Assembly (NCBI GenBank): GCA_017464085.1
Contig: JAFUEE010000155.1
Coordinates: 1-52,354, forward strand
Reading direction: 5' to 3'
Length of the DNA stretch: 52,354 bases
Source: Pseudomonadota bacterium
GTDB taxonomy: Bacteria > Myxococcota_A > Bradymonadia > UBA4248
Both the position numbers and the translations under genes were made by a program. The notes under the pieces are model-generated. The model saw nothing but the letters and a program-made list of their open reading frames with translations. It searched no databases and was not told the origin of the DNA. Positions within the stretch are counted from its first letter, which is position 1, and every line of letters begins with the position of its first letter. Positions 1 to 8,359 of this stretch are shown here, piece by piece.

Positions 1-33
1 AAGCAATTCTGTTCTATCAATACCTCTCGCCAT
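1..33 (-). CDS. Start of an unidentified gene (partial, runs off left edge)
   Basis: Only 11 codons are inside the window (protein begins MARGIDRTELL). The start is well supported: an AGGAGG ribosome binding site lies at 39-44 on the minus strand, five bases before the ATG at 31-33. It is the last gene of the minus-strand block that begins at 5047. Too little sequence is present to assign a family. Confidence 0.6.
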   Translation of the reverse strand, partial: MARGIDRTELL

Positions 34-129
34 TGGTTCCTCCTGTACGATGAGAGTTTATGCAAGTTCATCATACTGGATTTCCAATGGCACTTTTAGC
101 TTTTTCGATTTTGCGAACTCATGTGGACG

Positions 130-3100
130 TTATCCCCAGTTATTGAGCGGCTGATTGAACGCTGTTGCGTTATAGAACATGTAATTCATATCTGTGACCT
201 TTGACGTGTCCCATTTATCTAGCGGCTGATTGAACGCTGTTGCGTTATAGAACATGCCTCTCATACTGGTAATCTTTGAAGTGTTCCAGTTATTGAGCGG
301 CTGATTGAATGCTGTTGCGTTCTGGAACATGTAACCCATGCTTGTGACGTTTGAAGTGTTCCAGTTATTTAGCGGCTGATTGAATGCTGTTGCGCCACTG
401 AACATGCGACTCATATCTGTGACGTTTGAAGTGTCCCAGTCATCTAGCGGCTGATTGAATGCTGTTGCGCCACTGAACATGCGACTCATATCTGTGACGT
501 TTGAAGTGTCCCAGTTATCTAGCGACTGATTGAATTTGGTTGCGCCACAAAACATGCGACCCATATTTGTGACCTTTGAAGTGTCCCAGTTATTGAGCGG
601 CTGACTGAAGGCTGTTGCGCCATAGAACATGCCACCCATATTTGTGACCTTTGATGTGTCCCAGTTATTGAGCGGCTGACTGAAAGCTGTTGCGCCACTG
701 AACATGTTAAGCATATCTGTGACGTTTGAAGTGTTCCAATTATTGAGCGGCTGATTGAAAGCTGTTGCGTTCTGGAACATGTCCTCCATATATATGACGT
801 TTGAAGTGTTCCAGTTATTGAGCGGTTGATTGAAAGCTGTTGCGTCGAACATTCTACTCATGTTTGTGACGTTTGAAGTGTCCCAGTTATCTAGTGGCTG
901 ATTGAATGCTGTTACGCCACGGAACATGCCACCCATATCTGTGACGTTTGAAGTGTCCCAGTTATTGAGTGGCTGATTGAAAGCTGTTGCGCCACCGAAC
1001 ATGCTACTCATATTGGTGACGTTTGAAGTGTTCCAGTTATTGAGCGGCTGATTGAAAGCTGTTGCGTTCTGGAACATGCATTTCATATCTGTGACGTTTG
1101 AAGTGTTCCAGTTATTGAGCGGCTGATTGAAAGATGTTGCGCCACTGAACATGTACTTCATATCTGTGACGTTTGAAGTGTTCCAGTTATTTAGCGGCTG
1201 ATTGAATGCTGTTGCGCCACTGAACATGTACTTCATATCTGTGACGTTTGAAGTGTCCCAGTTATTTAGCGGCTGATTGAATGCTGTTGCGCCACTGAAC
1301 ATGCTACTCATATTGGTAATCTTTGATGTGTTCCAGAAATTAATATTCTGATTGAATTTACTGGCTCTCTCAAAAATGGATATCATTTTGTTATTATTAA
1401 AGTGAGGGGTATCTTCTGTTGGAAGACTTACTAAGGAAATGGCCCCATAAAATGCGCGTTCACCAAATGTTGTGTTACCATAAGATATAATGTTAACAAG
1501 ATTGGCGCATAAAGCATTATTATTATATTTACAACTCCAATTGTTAATTGTGCCACGCACTGAGATGGTATATTGGTTGGATGTTGAATAATTATGTGTA
1601 ATATATGTACCCGTCCCTGAGGTGAAGGTGTCGCTTTTACCATCTCCCCAATCGATGATAATTTTTCCAACTTTTCCTTGAATAGGGAAGGTTACTTTAT
1701 TACCTTTCCATACAGATATCATTGCTGGCACACAGGCGTCATCTAGCATTCCATAATTTTCTAAGCAATTTAATGTGCATATCCCTGCAGAACATAAATT
1801 TGTGGCATTTGCAACATTATTACACTGATTGCCATGTGCACCGCAGTTCGAAGTGCTGTCCGCTTCGCATGCGTTGTTATACACATGATAGCCTGTTTCG
1901 CATGCGGTGACTTGGCAGGCGCCATTTGAACATATTATATTCGTGGCATTTGCAGCGTAACATTGTGCGCCATGGGCACCACAATGGTTGACATCATCAA
2001 TTTCGCACATTCCATTGTAAACATGATAACCAGAACGGCACGATGTGGCTTTGCACGTCGAATCGGAACAGCTTACATTTGTGCTGTTGCTCACGATGTT
2101 TTTTGTGCATGCCTGGTTGCATCCTCCGCAATGGTTGATGTCGTTCGCATAATTATGACATTCGTTATTGCATTTGGAAAGCGGCGCATCACACTGGGCT
2201 GTGCATGATCCTTTGGAGCAAACACGTGGGGAGGTGCAGCGCGAACATGACACGCCGCAACAATTATTGGTGTCAGCAATGCATTGGTTGTTGGCACTGT
2301 CGAGATGATAGCCGTCTGTACATGTAGCGACACGGCATTCTCCTTCCACACATGCTCCGGTTGCGAACCCTTGAATAGTATCATAACAGTTGATGGTATG
2401 TTTGCCACAATGGTTCTCATCATCTGCTTCACATATGTTTTGATAGAGATGATACCCCTGCAAACAGCTGGTCGCAATGCATTCGTGATTGATGCACTGG
2501 CCATCTAAAAAGCCGCTCATATTGATGCGGCAATCCTGGTTGTGCGCGCCGCAATGTTCTTTGCTGTCCTGTTCGCATGATTTGTTAAATAAATGATAAC
2601 TGCCAGTGCATTCTGTTGCTAAACATTGTCCTTGCGAACATGTGCCATTCTTCCAGCCATCGATTTCAAGCGCACATTGATAATTGTGTTTGCCGCAATT
2701 CGTTACAGAATCGGGTTCACAGTTTCCTTGATATGTATGCTGATTAGTCGGACATGCGTTTGGTTTGCACACGCCAGATTGGCACACCTCATCGACACTG
2801 CATGCGTGATATCCCTTGCATGATGTATCTGCCCCACAATATTCTTTCGAATTCATGGGATCGATACACGAGCCATTGCACATCACTTGACCTTGTTTGC
2901 TGCAAGTTTGGGGATCAATTTCAGGCTCACTTACGCAGCTGCCATTTTCGCAGGCGTTTTCGCACCTTTTCTGTAATTTCCATTCGCCATCTTGGCAGTC
3001 ATACTTATAGAGGGTGTCACCTGCGCATCTGAACTCATTATCTGAGCAGTTTGTGGGAGGCGGATCGATACAAATTCCAGTCTCCGGATCGCAAGTTTGG

Positions 3101-3621
3101 CCGTCTTTGCATTTGGTACATGGATCATCTCCTGGCTTGTCTGTACATGCTCCGTTTTCGCAGGCGTTTTCACACGTTGTCACATGTTCCCATTTGCCAC
3201 TCTGGCAGCGATAGATCTTGTTACCTTTGTCGCCTGCACATTTGGTTTCTTCATCCGTGCATTTGGTGGTAGGATCTGGGTCTTCCGGTATGGTGTTGCA
3301 TGCCCCATTGGAACATAGGTAGGGGCAATATTGGTAGACATATTGGTGGTCATGGCATATCAGGAGGTGCCTTCTGTCCTCGCTACAAATTGTCTCGCCT
3401 TCCTCGCAGTCACAGGCACCTTCGGAACACTGGGTGGGACAAAACTGGGCGACCACAAATTCGTGATTAACGCATCGCAAAAGTTGCTTTCCGTCCTCAC
3501 TGCAAATGGTTTTGCCTTCCTCGCAAGGTAACATATAGGCTTCAAATTCCTCCATATCGGCAAGGCATCCGGAAATGGCTAAGGAAAGAAGCAAAGAAAA
3601 TGGTATGGCGTGATGTTTCAT
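130..3621 (-). CDS. Cys-rich lipoprotein with BspA-like (DUF285) tandem repeats
   Basis: 1163-residue predicted surface lipoprotein. Signal peptide with lipobox ISGC (Cys19). Residues about 30-630 are cysteine-rich modules, including repeated units of about 45 residues built on NHCGAHG...C...GYHVYN..CEAD. Residues about 635-740 resemble the PKD-like sheet (IDWGDG motif) that precedes BspA-type repeats. From about residue 748 to the end there are 17 units of 25 residues (MFxxATAFNQPLNNWxTSNVTxM), the DUF285/BspA-like family common in surface proteins of gut bacteria and mycoplasmas. SD GGAG sits 8 bases before the ATG. It lies 24 bp downstream of the beta-barrel gene, so they are probably co-transcribed. 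The last repeat stops abruptly after NNWG (TAA 130-132), and the frame stays open for 23 more codons. A role in adhesion or surface display is inferred. Confidence 0.85.
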   Translation of the reverse strand: MKHHAIPFSLLLSLAISGCLADMEEFEAYMLPCEEGKTICSEDGKQLLRCVNHEFVVAQFCPTQCSEGACDCEEGETICSEDRRHLLICHDHQYVYQYCPYLCSNGACNTIPEDPDPTTKCTDEETKCAGDKGNKIYRCQSGKWEHVTTCENACENGACTDKPGDDPCTKCKDGQTCDPETGICIDPPPTNCSDNEFRCAGDTLYKYDCQDGEWKLQKRCENACENGSCVSEPEIDPQTCSKQGQVMCNGSCIDPMNSKEYCGADTSCKGYHACSVDEVCQSGVCKPNACPTNQHTYQGNCEPDSVTNCGKHNYQCALEIDGWKNGTCSQGQCLATECTGSYHLFNKSCEQDSKEHCGAHNQDCRINMSGFLDGQCINHECIATSCLQGYHLYQNICEADDENHCGKHTINCYDTIQGFATGACVEGECRVATCTDGYHLDSANNQCIADTNNCCGVSCSRCTSPRVCSKGSCTAQCDAPLSKCNNECHNYANDINHCGGCNQACTKNIVSNSTNVSCSDSTCKATSCRSGYHVYNGMCEIDDVNHCGAHGAQCYAANATNIICSNGACQVTACETGYHVYNNACEADSTSNCGAHGNQCNNVANATNLCSAGICTLNCLENYGMLDDACVPAMISVWKGNKVTFPIQGKVGKIIIDWGDGKSDTFTSGTGTYITHNYSTSNQYTISVRGTINNWSCKYNNNALCANLVNIISYGNTTFGERAFYGAISLVSLPTEDTPHFNNNKMISIFERASKFNQNINFWNTSKITNMSSMFSGATAFNQPLNNWDTSNVTDMKYMFSGATAFNQPLNNWNTSNVTDMKYMFSGATSFNQPLNNWNTSNVTDMKCMFQNATAFNQPLNNWNTSNVTNMSSMFGGATAFNQPLNNWDTSNVTDMGGMFRGVTAFNQPLDNWDTSNVTNMSRMFDATAFNQPLNNWNTSNVIYMEDMFQNATAFNQPLNNWNTSNVTDMLNMFSGATAFSQPLNNWDTSKVTNMGGMFYGATAFSQPLNNWDTSKVTNMGRMFCGATKFNQSLDNWDTSNVTDMSRMFSGATAFNQPLDDWDTSNVTDMSRMFSGATAFNQPLNNWNTSNVTSMGYMFQNATAFNQPLNNWNTSKITSMRGMFYNATAFNQPLDKWDTSKVTDMNYMFYNATAFNQPLNNWG
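133..1377 (-). repeat. 75-bp tandem repeat array inside the BspA-like gene
   Basis: Sixteen full units and one partial unit of 75 bp (25 codons) run head to tail, several nearly identical at DNA level. The unit at 781-852 lacks one codon (72 bp) but keeps frame. The first unit (1303-1377) is the most divergent and the last (133-180) is cut off by the stop codon. Such an array can change length by slippage or recombination. Confidence 0.9.
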
Positions 3622-3645
3622 TGTTAAATCTCCATCATTTGGTAT

Positions 3646-4455
3646 TTAGTATTTCAACATGACGTGGAGACCCGCATCAAGTCCAACAGAGCCTGGTAAA
3701 TGTTTGATACTTGAGCCTTCTGGATCGCTCAGCCCCAATTCAATAAGTCCGAGTGGGGCGACGTTCACGCCAATGCCGATATTGCGTGTAATGAAGTATG
3801 TAAAGATGCAATAAAGCTTAAAGGAAATGGCAAGACCATTTCCGGCAAAGACTCTTTTCTCTTTGTAATTGGAGTTGGAGGCATAGGTCAAACCGGCACC
3901 AGCGCCGAATTCTAACATGAAGCTATCCGCCAATAGATGGCGGTTAATATAATTGATGTGTGTGGAACCCAAGAAATGATTACCAGAGCCCTTATATGTA
4001 TAAACTGTTGCCAGAATCTGATCAATACCAATGCAGTGGCTATTCATGCAATAATTGAATGCAAGATTGCCATTGGCTCCCGGATAGTGAAAAGCTCTAT
4101 GTTTGCTACCGTTTGCTGCGCCGATACTTCCATAGTATAAATAAGTAAAGCCGCCGCCAATTCGAATGACAAATTTTGAATCTCTAAGCTCTGCATCAGT
4201 ATATGACGAATTTGTGTTCGAGGTTTGAGCATAAGCGCCTGATGAAGTAGATGTGCTCGGTGAAACATCCCAGCTGTCGTAATCTGTTTTGGGAGTAGAT
4301 GGAGCCGTTTTGGGAGTGCTTGGCGAAGCATCCCAGCTCTCGTTATCGTCCCATGATTTTTCAGGTTCCCATGATTGTGCAAATGTGGTGATTGGCAGGA
4401 ATAATGCCGTGGTAACTATTGCAGAAGATAAAGACACCTTGATGAATGTTTTCAT
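3646..4455 (-). CDS. Predicted outer-membrane beta-barrel protein
   Basis: 269 residues. A Sec signal peptide (cleavage likely after TTFAQ, residue 27) is followed by a low-complexity linker of repeated SWD.SPSTPKT-like units (residues 28-85). Alternating hydrophobic/polar strands rich in Gly, Tyr and Phe then run to a C-terminal tyrosine, as in outer-membrane barrels (for example FVIRIGGGFTYLYYG and VGLDAGLHVMLKY). Family not recognised. It is 88 bp from the lipoprotein upstream and 24 bp from the BspA-like gene downstream, suggesting a surface-protein operon. The SD is weak (GAGATGAAAT). Confidence 0.7.
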   Translation of the reverse strand: MKTFIKVSLSSAIVTTALFLPITTFAQSWEPEKSWDDNESWDASPSTPKTAPSTPKTDYDSWDVSPSTSTSSGAYAQTSNTNSSYTDAELRDSKFVIRIGGGFTYLYYGSIGAANGSKHRAFHYPGANGNLAFNYCMNSHCIGIDQILATVYTYKGSGNHFLGSTHINYINRHLLADSFMLEFGAGAGLTYASNSNYKEKRVFAGNGLAISFKLYCIFTYFITRNIGIGVNVAPLGLIELGLSDPEGSSIKHLPGSVGLDAGLHVMLKY

Positions 4456-4543
4456 ATTTCATCTCAGATATATTGATTCGCAAATGAAGTAGAAATCTCC
4501 ATTTGCGAATAATCAATTTGGATTTAGATTAGTTTATGTCTGT

Positions 4544-5047
4544 CTAGAAGAGACCACCCATGAGGCCAGTTTTGCTTTGAGCGGGTTCTGGCTCTTCAGT
4601 TTTTGGAACAGGAGCCTGAAGTGTATTGATATCCATAATCGGTTTTGTATATTTGACAGCGAGTGCAGAGCCAAAACGTTTGTATTTGCAAACGATTTCG
4701 TCTTTTTCATAGGGGCCCACGGATCTTTCAGTCTTTACGCAAGATTTGTTCTCTTCGATGCTGACATTGACGATGGCATGGCCGCCGAGTTCATGCGCTT
4801 TTCGAAGCAAGGATAGATACGTCATAAATGGCGAATCGATGTTGTCATATTCTTCAGTTGTTGTAAAAATTAGAGAAATTGGTTCATATTCTACATAAGG
4901 CGGTATGTGAATATTGTCATACTCACCTTTAATCAGACTTGCAGAAAGCTTGGCCGATGAGCCTCCCGATGACAACGGCATTGAAGCACATCCACTTACC
5001 AATAATAAAATGAAAACGGAAATGACAAGACCAAGGTAAGAACGCAT
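4544..5047 (-). CDS. Small lipoprotein, unknown function
   Basis: 167 residues with a type II signal peptide and lipobox VSGC (Cys20). The mature part has a predicted alpha/beta core (YDNIDSPFMTYLSLLRKAHELGGHAIVNVSIEE) and two cysteines near residues 108-120. The central segment resembles the YbjQ/DUF4156-like lipoproteins in which 'A.ELGG.A..N' precedes a beta strand; this is a weak similarity. SD GGAGGA precedes the ATG by 7 bases. First gene of the minus-strand block 5047-1; its promoter must lie in 5048-5160, which is AT-rich. Confidence 0.7.
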   Translation of the reverse strand: MRSYLGLVISVFILLLVSGCASMPLSSGGSSAKLSASLIKGEYDNIHIPPYVEYEPISLIFTTTEEYDNIDSPFMTYLSLLRKAHELGGHAIVNVSIEENKSCVKTERSVGPYEKDEIVCKYKRFGSALAVKYTKPIMDINTLQAPVPKTEEPEPAQSKTGLMGGLF

Positions 5048-5160
5048 GAATAATCCTCCATGTATTAAAAGATGTTTTGTGATATGCCACGAATGGCATA
5101 AACTTACGCTTACGCCATCATAAAAAAAATCAACCTTTCTTTACCAAAAAAATCAAAATT

Positions 5161-5177
5161 TTTTCGCTTCGCGAAAA
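5161..5177. other. Perfect short hairpin in intergenic 5048-5451
   Basis: TTTTCGC-ttc-GCGAAAA, a 7-bp stem next to an A/T-rich run (5128-5160). It lies about 115 bp upstream of the minus-strand lipoprotein gene. It could be a terminator read on the minus strand or part of a regulatory region. Confidence 0.5.
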
Positions 5178-5220
5178 GCTAGGATTCATGCGGGTTTGCG
5201 GAGATGTTTGAGGCTGAAAT

Positions 5221-5237
5221 GGCGGCTGGAAGCCGCC
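5221..5237. repeat. GGCGGCT-gga-AGCCGCC hairpin
   Basis: Seven-bp GC-rich stem with a 3-base loop, just upstream of the nested palindromes at 5290-5350. It is part of the same cluster of intergenic palindromic modules but lacks the TAT...ATA core. Confidence 0.6.
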
Positions 5238-5289
5238 GTATTAATAGCCGGGTGTGTACGCGTAGCGGACGCGCTCGGCGGTTCGGATT

Positions 5290-5350
5290 GGCGCACCGTA
5301 TGCCGCAGGCATAGGCGCGCCCGTGGCGTATCGGCGCAGCCGATAGCCAC
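5290..5350 (+). repeat. Two nested TAT...ATA palindromes upstream of the AAA/nuclease gene
   Basis: Copy 1 (5290-5321): outer arms GGCGCACC/GGCGCGCC, unpaired g, TATGCC-gca-GGCATA. Copy 2 (5323-5350): outer arms GTGGC/GCCAC, unpaired g, TATCGGC-gca-GCCGATA. Both are in forward orientation. They lie in the 404-bp gap before the gene at 5452, which otherwise holds only the hairpins at 5161 and 5221. Confidence 0.85.
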
Positions 5351-5451
5351 TCCCCAAAAACAGAAAATACTCGCCATTTGGCCACAGGCGAGTTATGGTG
5401 AAGAGTGATATGCGGGGCGTGCCCCGTTGTTACCGTGATTTGGAGGACGCG

Positions 5452-7221
5452 ATGGGTCTGGACAGGAAGTTAAAGCCATTTGGGGAAATTCCGGAAAGCT
5501 TTCGAGGGCTTAGGGATGATGGCATTTACTATGTGGACAAGACTGGTTTTATTCCGTATCTGATTAATCAGAATCGGAAGATCTGCGTCTTTACGCGTCC
5601 GCGTCGTTTTGGCAAGACCCTGATGCTCCGCACTTTGCAGACGTTTTTTGAATATCGTTTGGATGATGCTGGCAATCCTGTTGATAACCGTCGCTATTTT
5701 GATGGGCTCAAGGTCATGGATGCCGGGGCTGATGTTCTCAAGGAAATGGGGCAGTATCCGGTGATTTCGTTGTCGCTTAAAGGGATGCGCAATGATTCGT
5801 TAGAACTCATGCTTTCAAAATTGCGAGGCGAAGTGGCGAGGGCGTGTCGCGAGTTTGAATATTTGCTGGAAGATTCAAATTTGTATGATTTTGAACATGA
5901 ACAGTTTCGGAAAATTCTTAGTTCTCAGGTGGATCAAAGCGGACTAGAGCTTTCGTTGGGGAATTTGTGCAACTGGATATATAAGGCTACAAATCGGAAG
6001 ACTGTAGTCCTTCTTGATGAGTATGATGTGCCATTACAGTATGCAGCGATTTATGATATTCATCATCCTGGTAGCAATCTGTTTGACAATATCGTAGGAC
6101 TTGTTGGGAACTTTATCTCTTCTGCCTTCAAATCAAACAGCAACCTCGCCTATGGCATCATTGCGGGATGTATGCGTGTGGCAAAGGAATCTATATTTAC
6201 TGGTATGAACAATCCTGGCGTGATTACAGTCATTGATGAAATTCCGGATGAATTTTGGGGATTTACACAAAAAGAAGTTGAGAATATGCTCGACTATTAT
6301 GATCTTTCAGATAAGATGGATGCGCTCAAACACTGGTATGAAGGATATTCATATAGTGGTCGAGAAGTCTATAATCCGTGGAGCCTGTTGAATGCCATAA
6401 GAGGTTTGGTGAATGGGTATGGGGAAAAAGCAATTCAATCGTATTGGGTGAGAACGAGCGGAAATGCAATCATTGATGAGATGATTGACAATAATTCCGA
6501 ACATCGCCATAAACTTGCACAGATTATGAACGGTGAACCGCTTTGGGCACCGGTATATCAGGATTTGTCGTACCGTGATTTGACGGTACGTCCCGATGCA
6601 ATATGGAGTTTTCTATTATATACAGGATATTTGAAAACTATAGAAATGCGTCAGTTGGACACGGGAAATTGGGAAGCCCTTATGACCATACCAAATATGG
6701 AAATCAGGTCTGTCATGCATCAGGCGATGCAGCACTGGTGGAAGGATATAAAACTCGCTGGATACAATGCTCGTCCCATGGTTGAAGCCCTTTTTAATGG
6801 GGATGTCTCGGGCATCATGCGTGAAATCAATATATTATTGGACGACAGCATCAGCGTGCGGGACGCAAAGGAAGATTTCTATCATGGCATGATGGTGGGC
6901 GTGCTCAGGACGCAATGTAAGGTGAAGTCCAATCGCGAATATGGTGAAGGATACCCAGATATATTGGCTATATCGGGGGGGCGTGCAGCGCTTCTGGAAC
7001 TCAAATGTATTTTGCCGTCGGAACTTAAAAACATCAAAAGAGAAGAGGAACGCATTCGGATTCCGGCCATGATGATGAAGCAGCTGGATGCTGCTGAGCA
7101 ACAGATCAGATTGCGACATTATATTGAAGGATTGTTGTTTGATGAGCCGACGGTTTCGGAGATCAAAGCGTATGCGCTATGTTTCTGCAAGAAACGTTGT
7201 ATGGTGAGATGGGTAAAGTAG
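5452..7221 (+). CDS. AAA-ATPase-like / PD-(D/E)XK nuclease-like protein (DUF1703 type)
   Basis: 589 residues. The N-terminal signature FGEIPESF.GLR..GIYYVDKT leads to a P-loop variant RPRRFGKT (49-56) and Walker B VVLLDE (185-190), as in Pfam AAA-ATPase_like. The C-terminus has DFYHGM (475-480) and the nuclease-fold motif GYPDIL...LLELK (PD 502-503, E516, K518) of PDDEXK_9. Large copy-number families of this type occur in gut Bacteroidota, Fusobacteria and Clostridia; their function is unknown. I chose the start at 5452 because GGAGG ends five bases before it and the family homology begins there; an upstream in-frame ATG at 5395 has no SD. It is flanked on both sides by nested palindromes. 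Confidence 0.88.
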   Translation: MGLDRKLKPFGEIPESFRGLRDDGIYYVDKTGFIPYLINQNRKICVFTRPRRFGKTLMLRTLQTFFEYRLDDAGNPVDNRRYFDGLKVMDAGADVLKEMGQYPVISLSLKGMRNDSLELMLSKLRGEVARACREFEYLLEDSNLYDFEHEQFRKILSSQVDQSGLELSLGNLCNWIYKATNRKTVVLLDEYDVPLQYAAIYDIHHPGSNLFDNIVGLVGNFISSAFKSNSNLAYGIIAGCMRVAKESIFTGMNNPGVITVIDEIPDEFWGFTQKEVENMLDYYDLSDKMDALKHWYEGYSYSGREVYNPWSLLNAIRGLVNGYGEKAIQSYWVRTSGNAIIDEMIDNNSEHRHKLAQIMNGEPLWAPVYQDLSYRDLTVRPDAIWSFLLYTGYLKTIEMRQLDTGNWEALMTIPNMEIRSVMHQAMQHWWKDIKLAGYNARPMVEALFNGDVSGIMREINILLDDSISVRDAKEDFYHGMMVGVLRTQCKVKSNREYGEGYPDILAISGGRAALLELKCILPSELKNIKREEERIRIPAMMMKQLDAAEQQIRLRHYIEGLLFDEPTVSEIKAYALCFCKKRCMVRWVK

Positions 7222-7253
7222 GTGGTGCGTATGCGCGCCCGGCGGTTCGGGGA

Positions 7254-7316
7254 GGCGCGCCGTATGCCGTCAGGCATAGGCGCGGCCCATGCGCGGCGTA
7301 TCGCAGATAGCCGCGC
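7254..7316 (+). repeat. Two nested TAT...ATA palindromes between the AAA/nuclease gene and rnfB
   Basis: Copy 1 (7254-7287): outer GGCGCGCC/GGCGCGGCC, unpaired g, TATGCC-gtca-GGCATA. Copy 2 (7291-7316): outer GCGCGGC/GCCGCGC, unpaired g, TATC-gca-GATA. The second copy has the same core as those at 44782 and 44812. Confidence 0.85.
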
Positions 7317-7420
7317 CCAAAACAAAACGTGACAAAGCGGCGTCTTTTGGACTAGTATCCGCGCGTTTTTGTGTGCGGAAATGGCCGCACGTTTTCAGGG
7401 AACAGGCCTGCTTCAAGAAT

Positions 7421-8332
7421 ATGCAACCGGAACTCATACAGATCGCCCTGACGGGGCTGGCATTATTAGGCTCGATCGGCCTATTTTTCGGGATCGGGCT
7501 GGCGCTTGCTGCGCACAAGTTTGCGGTCGAACGCAATCCGAAAGTCGAGGAAGTGATGGAAGTCCTGCCGCAGGCGCAGTGCGGCGGGTGCGGCTATGCC
7601 GGATGCGAGGGGTATGCGCGCGCGGTCGTCGAGAACCCGGATGTGCCGCCCAATCTGTGCTTTCCGGGGAAAGAAGCGGTGGGCGCCAAAGTGGCGAAGA
7701 TCACAGGCAAGGAGATGGCGACCGTTGAGAACGCGATCGCGCGCGTGCGCTGTGACCGCCAGGATGGCCATGTATCGCACAAACATTATTATATCGGGTT
7801 CGATTCGTGCGCGGCGGCCAACATCGCTTATGGCGGGCCTTCCAAATGCCAGTATGCGTGCATCGGCATGGGCGATTGTGCGCGGGCGTGTCCGTTCAAG
7901 GCGATCGAGATGCGCGATCACATGCCGTTCATCCATGCCGACAGATGCGTCGGATGCGGCAAATGCGCGAAGACTTGCCCCAAACAGGTCATCGAGGTCA
8001 TGCCGGCCAACGCGAAAGTCTATGTGCCCTGCTCGTCGAAGGGGTTCGGGAAGGAAGTCAAGGACGTCTGCGAGGTTGGGTGCATCGGGTGCAAGATGTG
8101 CGTGAAGTCGTGCCCGGCCGGCGCGATTTCTGTCGCCGAGAACGTCGTCCACATCGACGCGCACAAATGCCTGAGCTATGAGGGCGACTGCGGGCAGGCG
8201 TGCGTTGCCAAGTGTCCGCGAAAGATTCTTCGCCCGTTGAGCAACGACAAGACATTCGACATATTTGCAGACATCAAGAAGAAAGCAGCAGAAGAGGGCA
8301 AGTCCGCCGAAAAGCGCGGCACGGCTGCCTGA
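7421..8332 (+). CDS. rnfB: Rnf complex iron-sulfur subunit RnfB
   Basis: 303 residues. An N-terminal membrane helix (residues 8-32) is followed by the RnfB-specific 4Fe-4S domain with CGGCGYAGC (Cys54, 57, 62 and Cys80). Several ferredoxin-type clusters follow, including CVGCGKCAKTCP and CIGCKMCVKSCP. RnfB is the ferredoxin-facing subunit that passes electrons into the Na+/H+-pumping Rnf complex. The start at 7421 matches the usual RnfB N-terminus; the open frame extends to 7289, but the extra 44 residues run into the intergenic palindromes and look non-coding. The SD is poor. rnfB stands about 16 kb from rnfCDG, next to apbE, which is an unusual arrangement. Confidence 0.93.
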   Translation: MQPELIQIALTGLALLGSIGLFFGIGLALAAHKFAVERNPKVEEVMEVLPQAQCGGCGYAGCEGYARAVVENPDVPPNLCFPGKEAVGAKVAKITGKEMATVENAIARVRCDRQDGHVSHKHYYIGFDSCAAANIAYGGPSKCQYACIGMGDCARACPFKAIEMRDHMPFIHADRCVGCGKCAKTCPKQVIEVMPANAKVYVPCSSKGFGKEVKDVCEVGCIGCKMCVKSCPAGAISVAENVVHIDAHKCLSYEGDCGQACVAKCPRKILRPLSNDKTFDIFADIKKKAAEEGKSAEKRGTAA

Positions 8333-8359
8333 AGCGCTTCGGAGAGATAGGATTTTCTA

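Noticed and set aside
130..132. Programmed stop-codon readthrough or selenocysteine at the end of the BspA-like gene
   Set aside because: The codon is TAA, not TGA, and no structured element follows; mutation or recombination explains it more simply.
5258..5275. ACGCG-type inverted repeat as a member of the palindrome family
   Set aside because: Only a 5-bp stem (CGCGT/ACGCG) and no TAT...ATA core.
7289..7420. N-terminal extension of RnfB
   Set aside because: It begins inside a nested palindrome and has no similarity to RnfB; the membrane helix typical of the N-terminus starts right after 7421.
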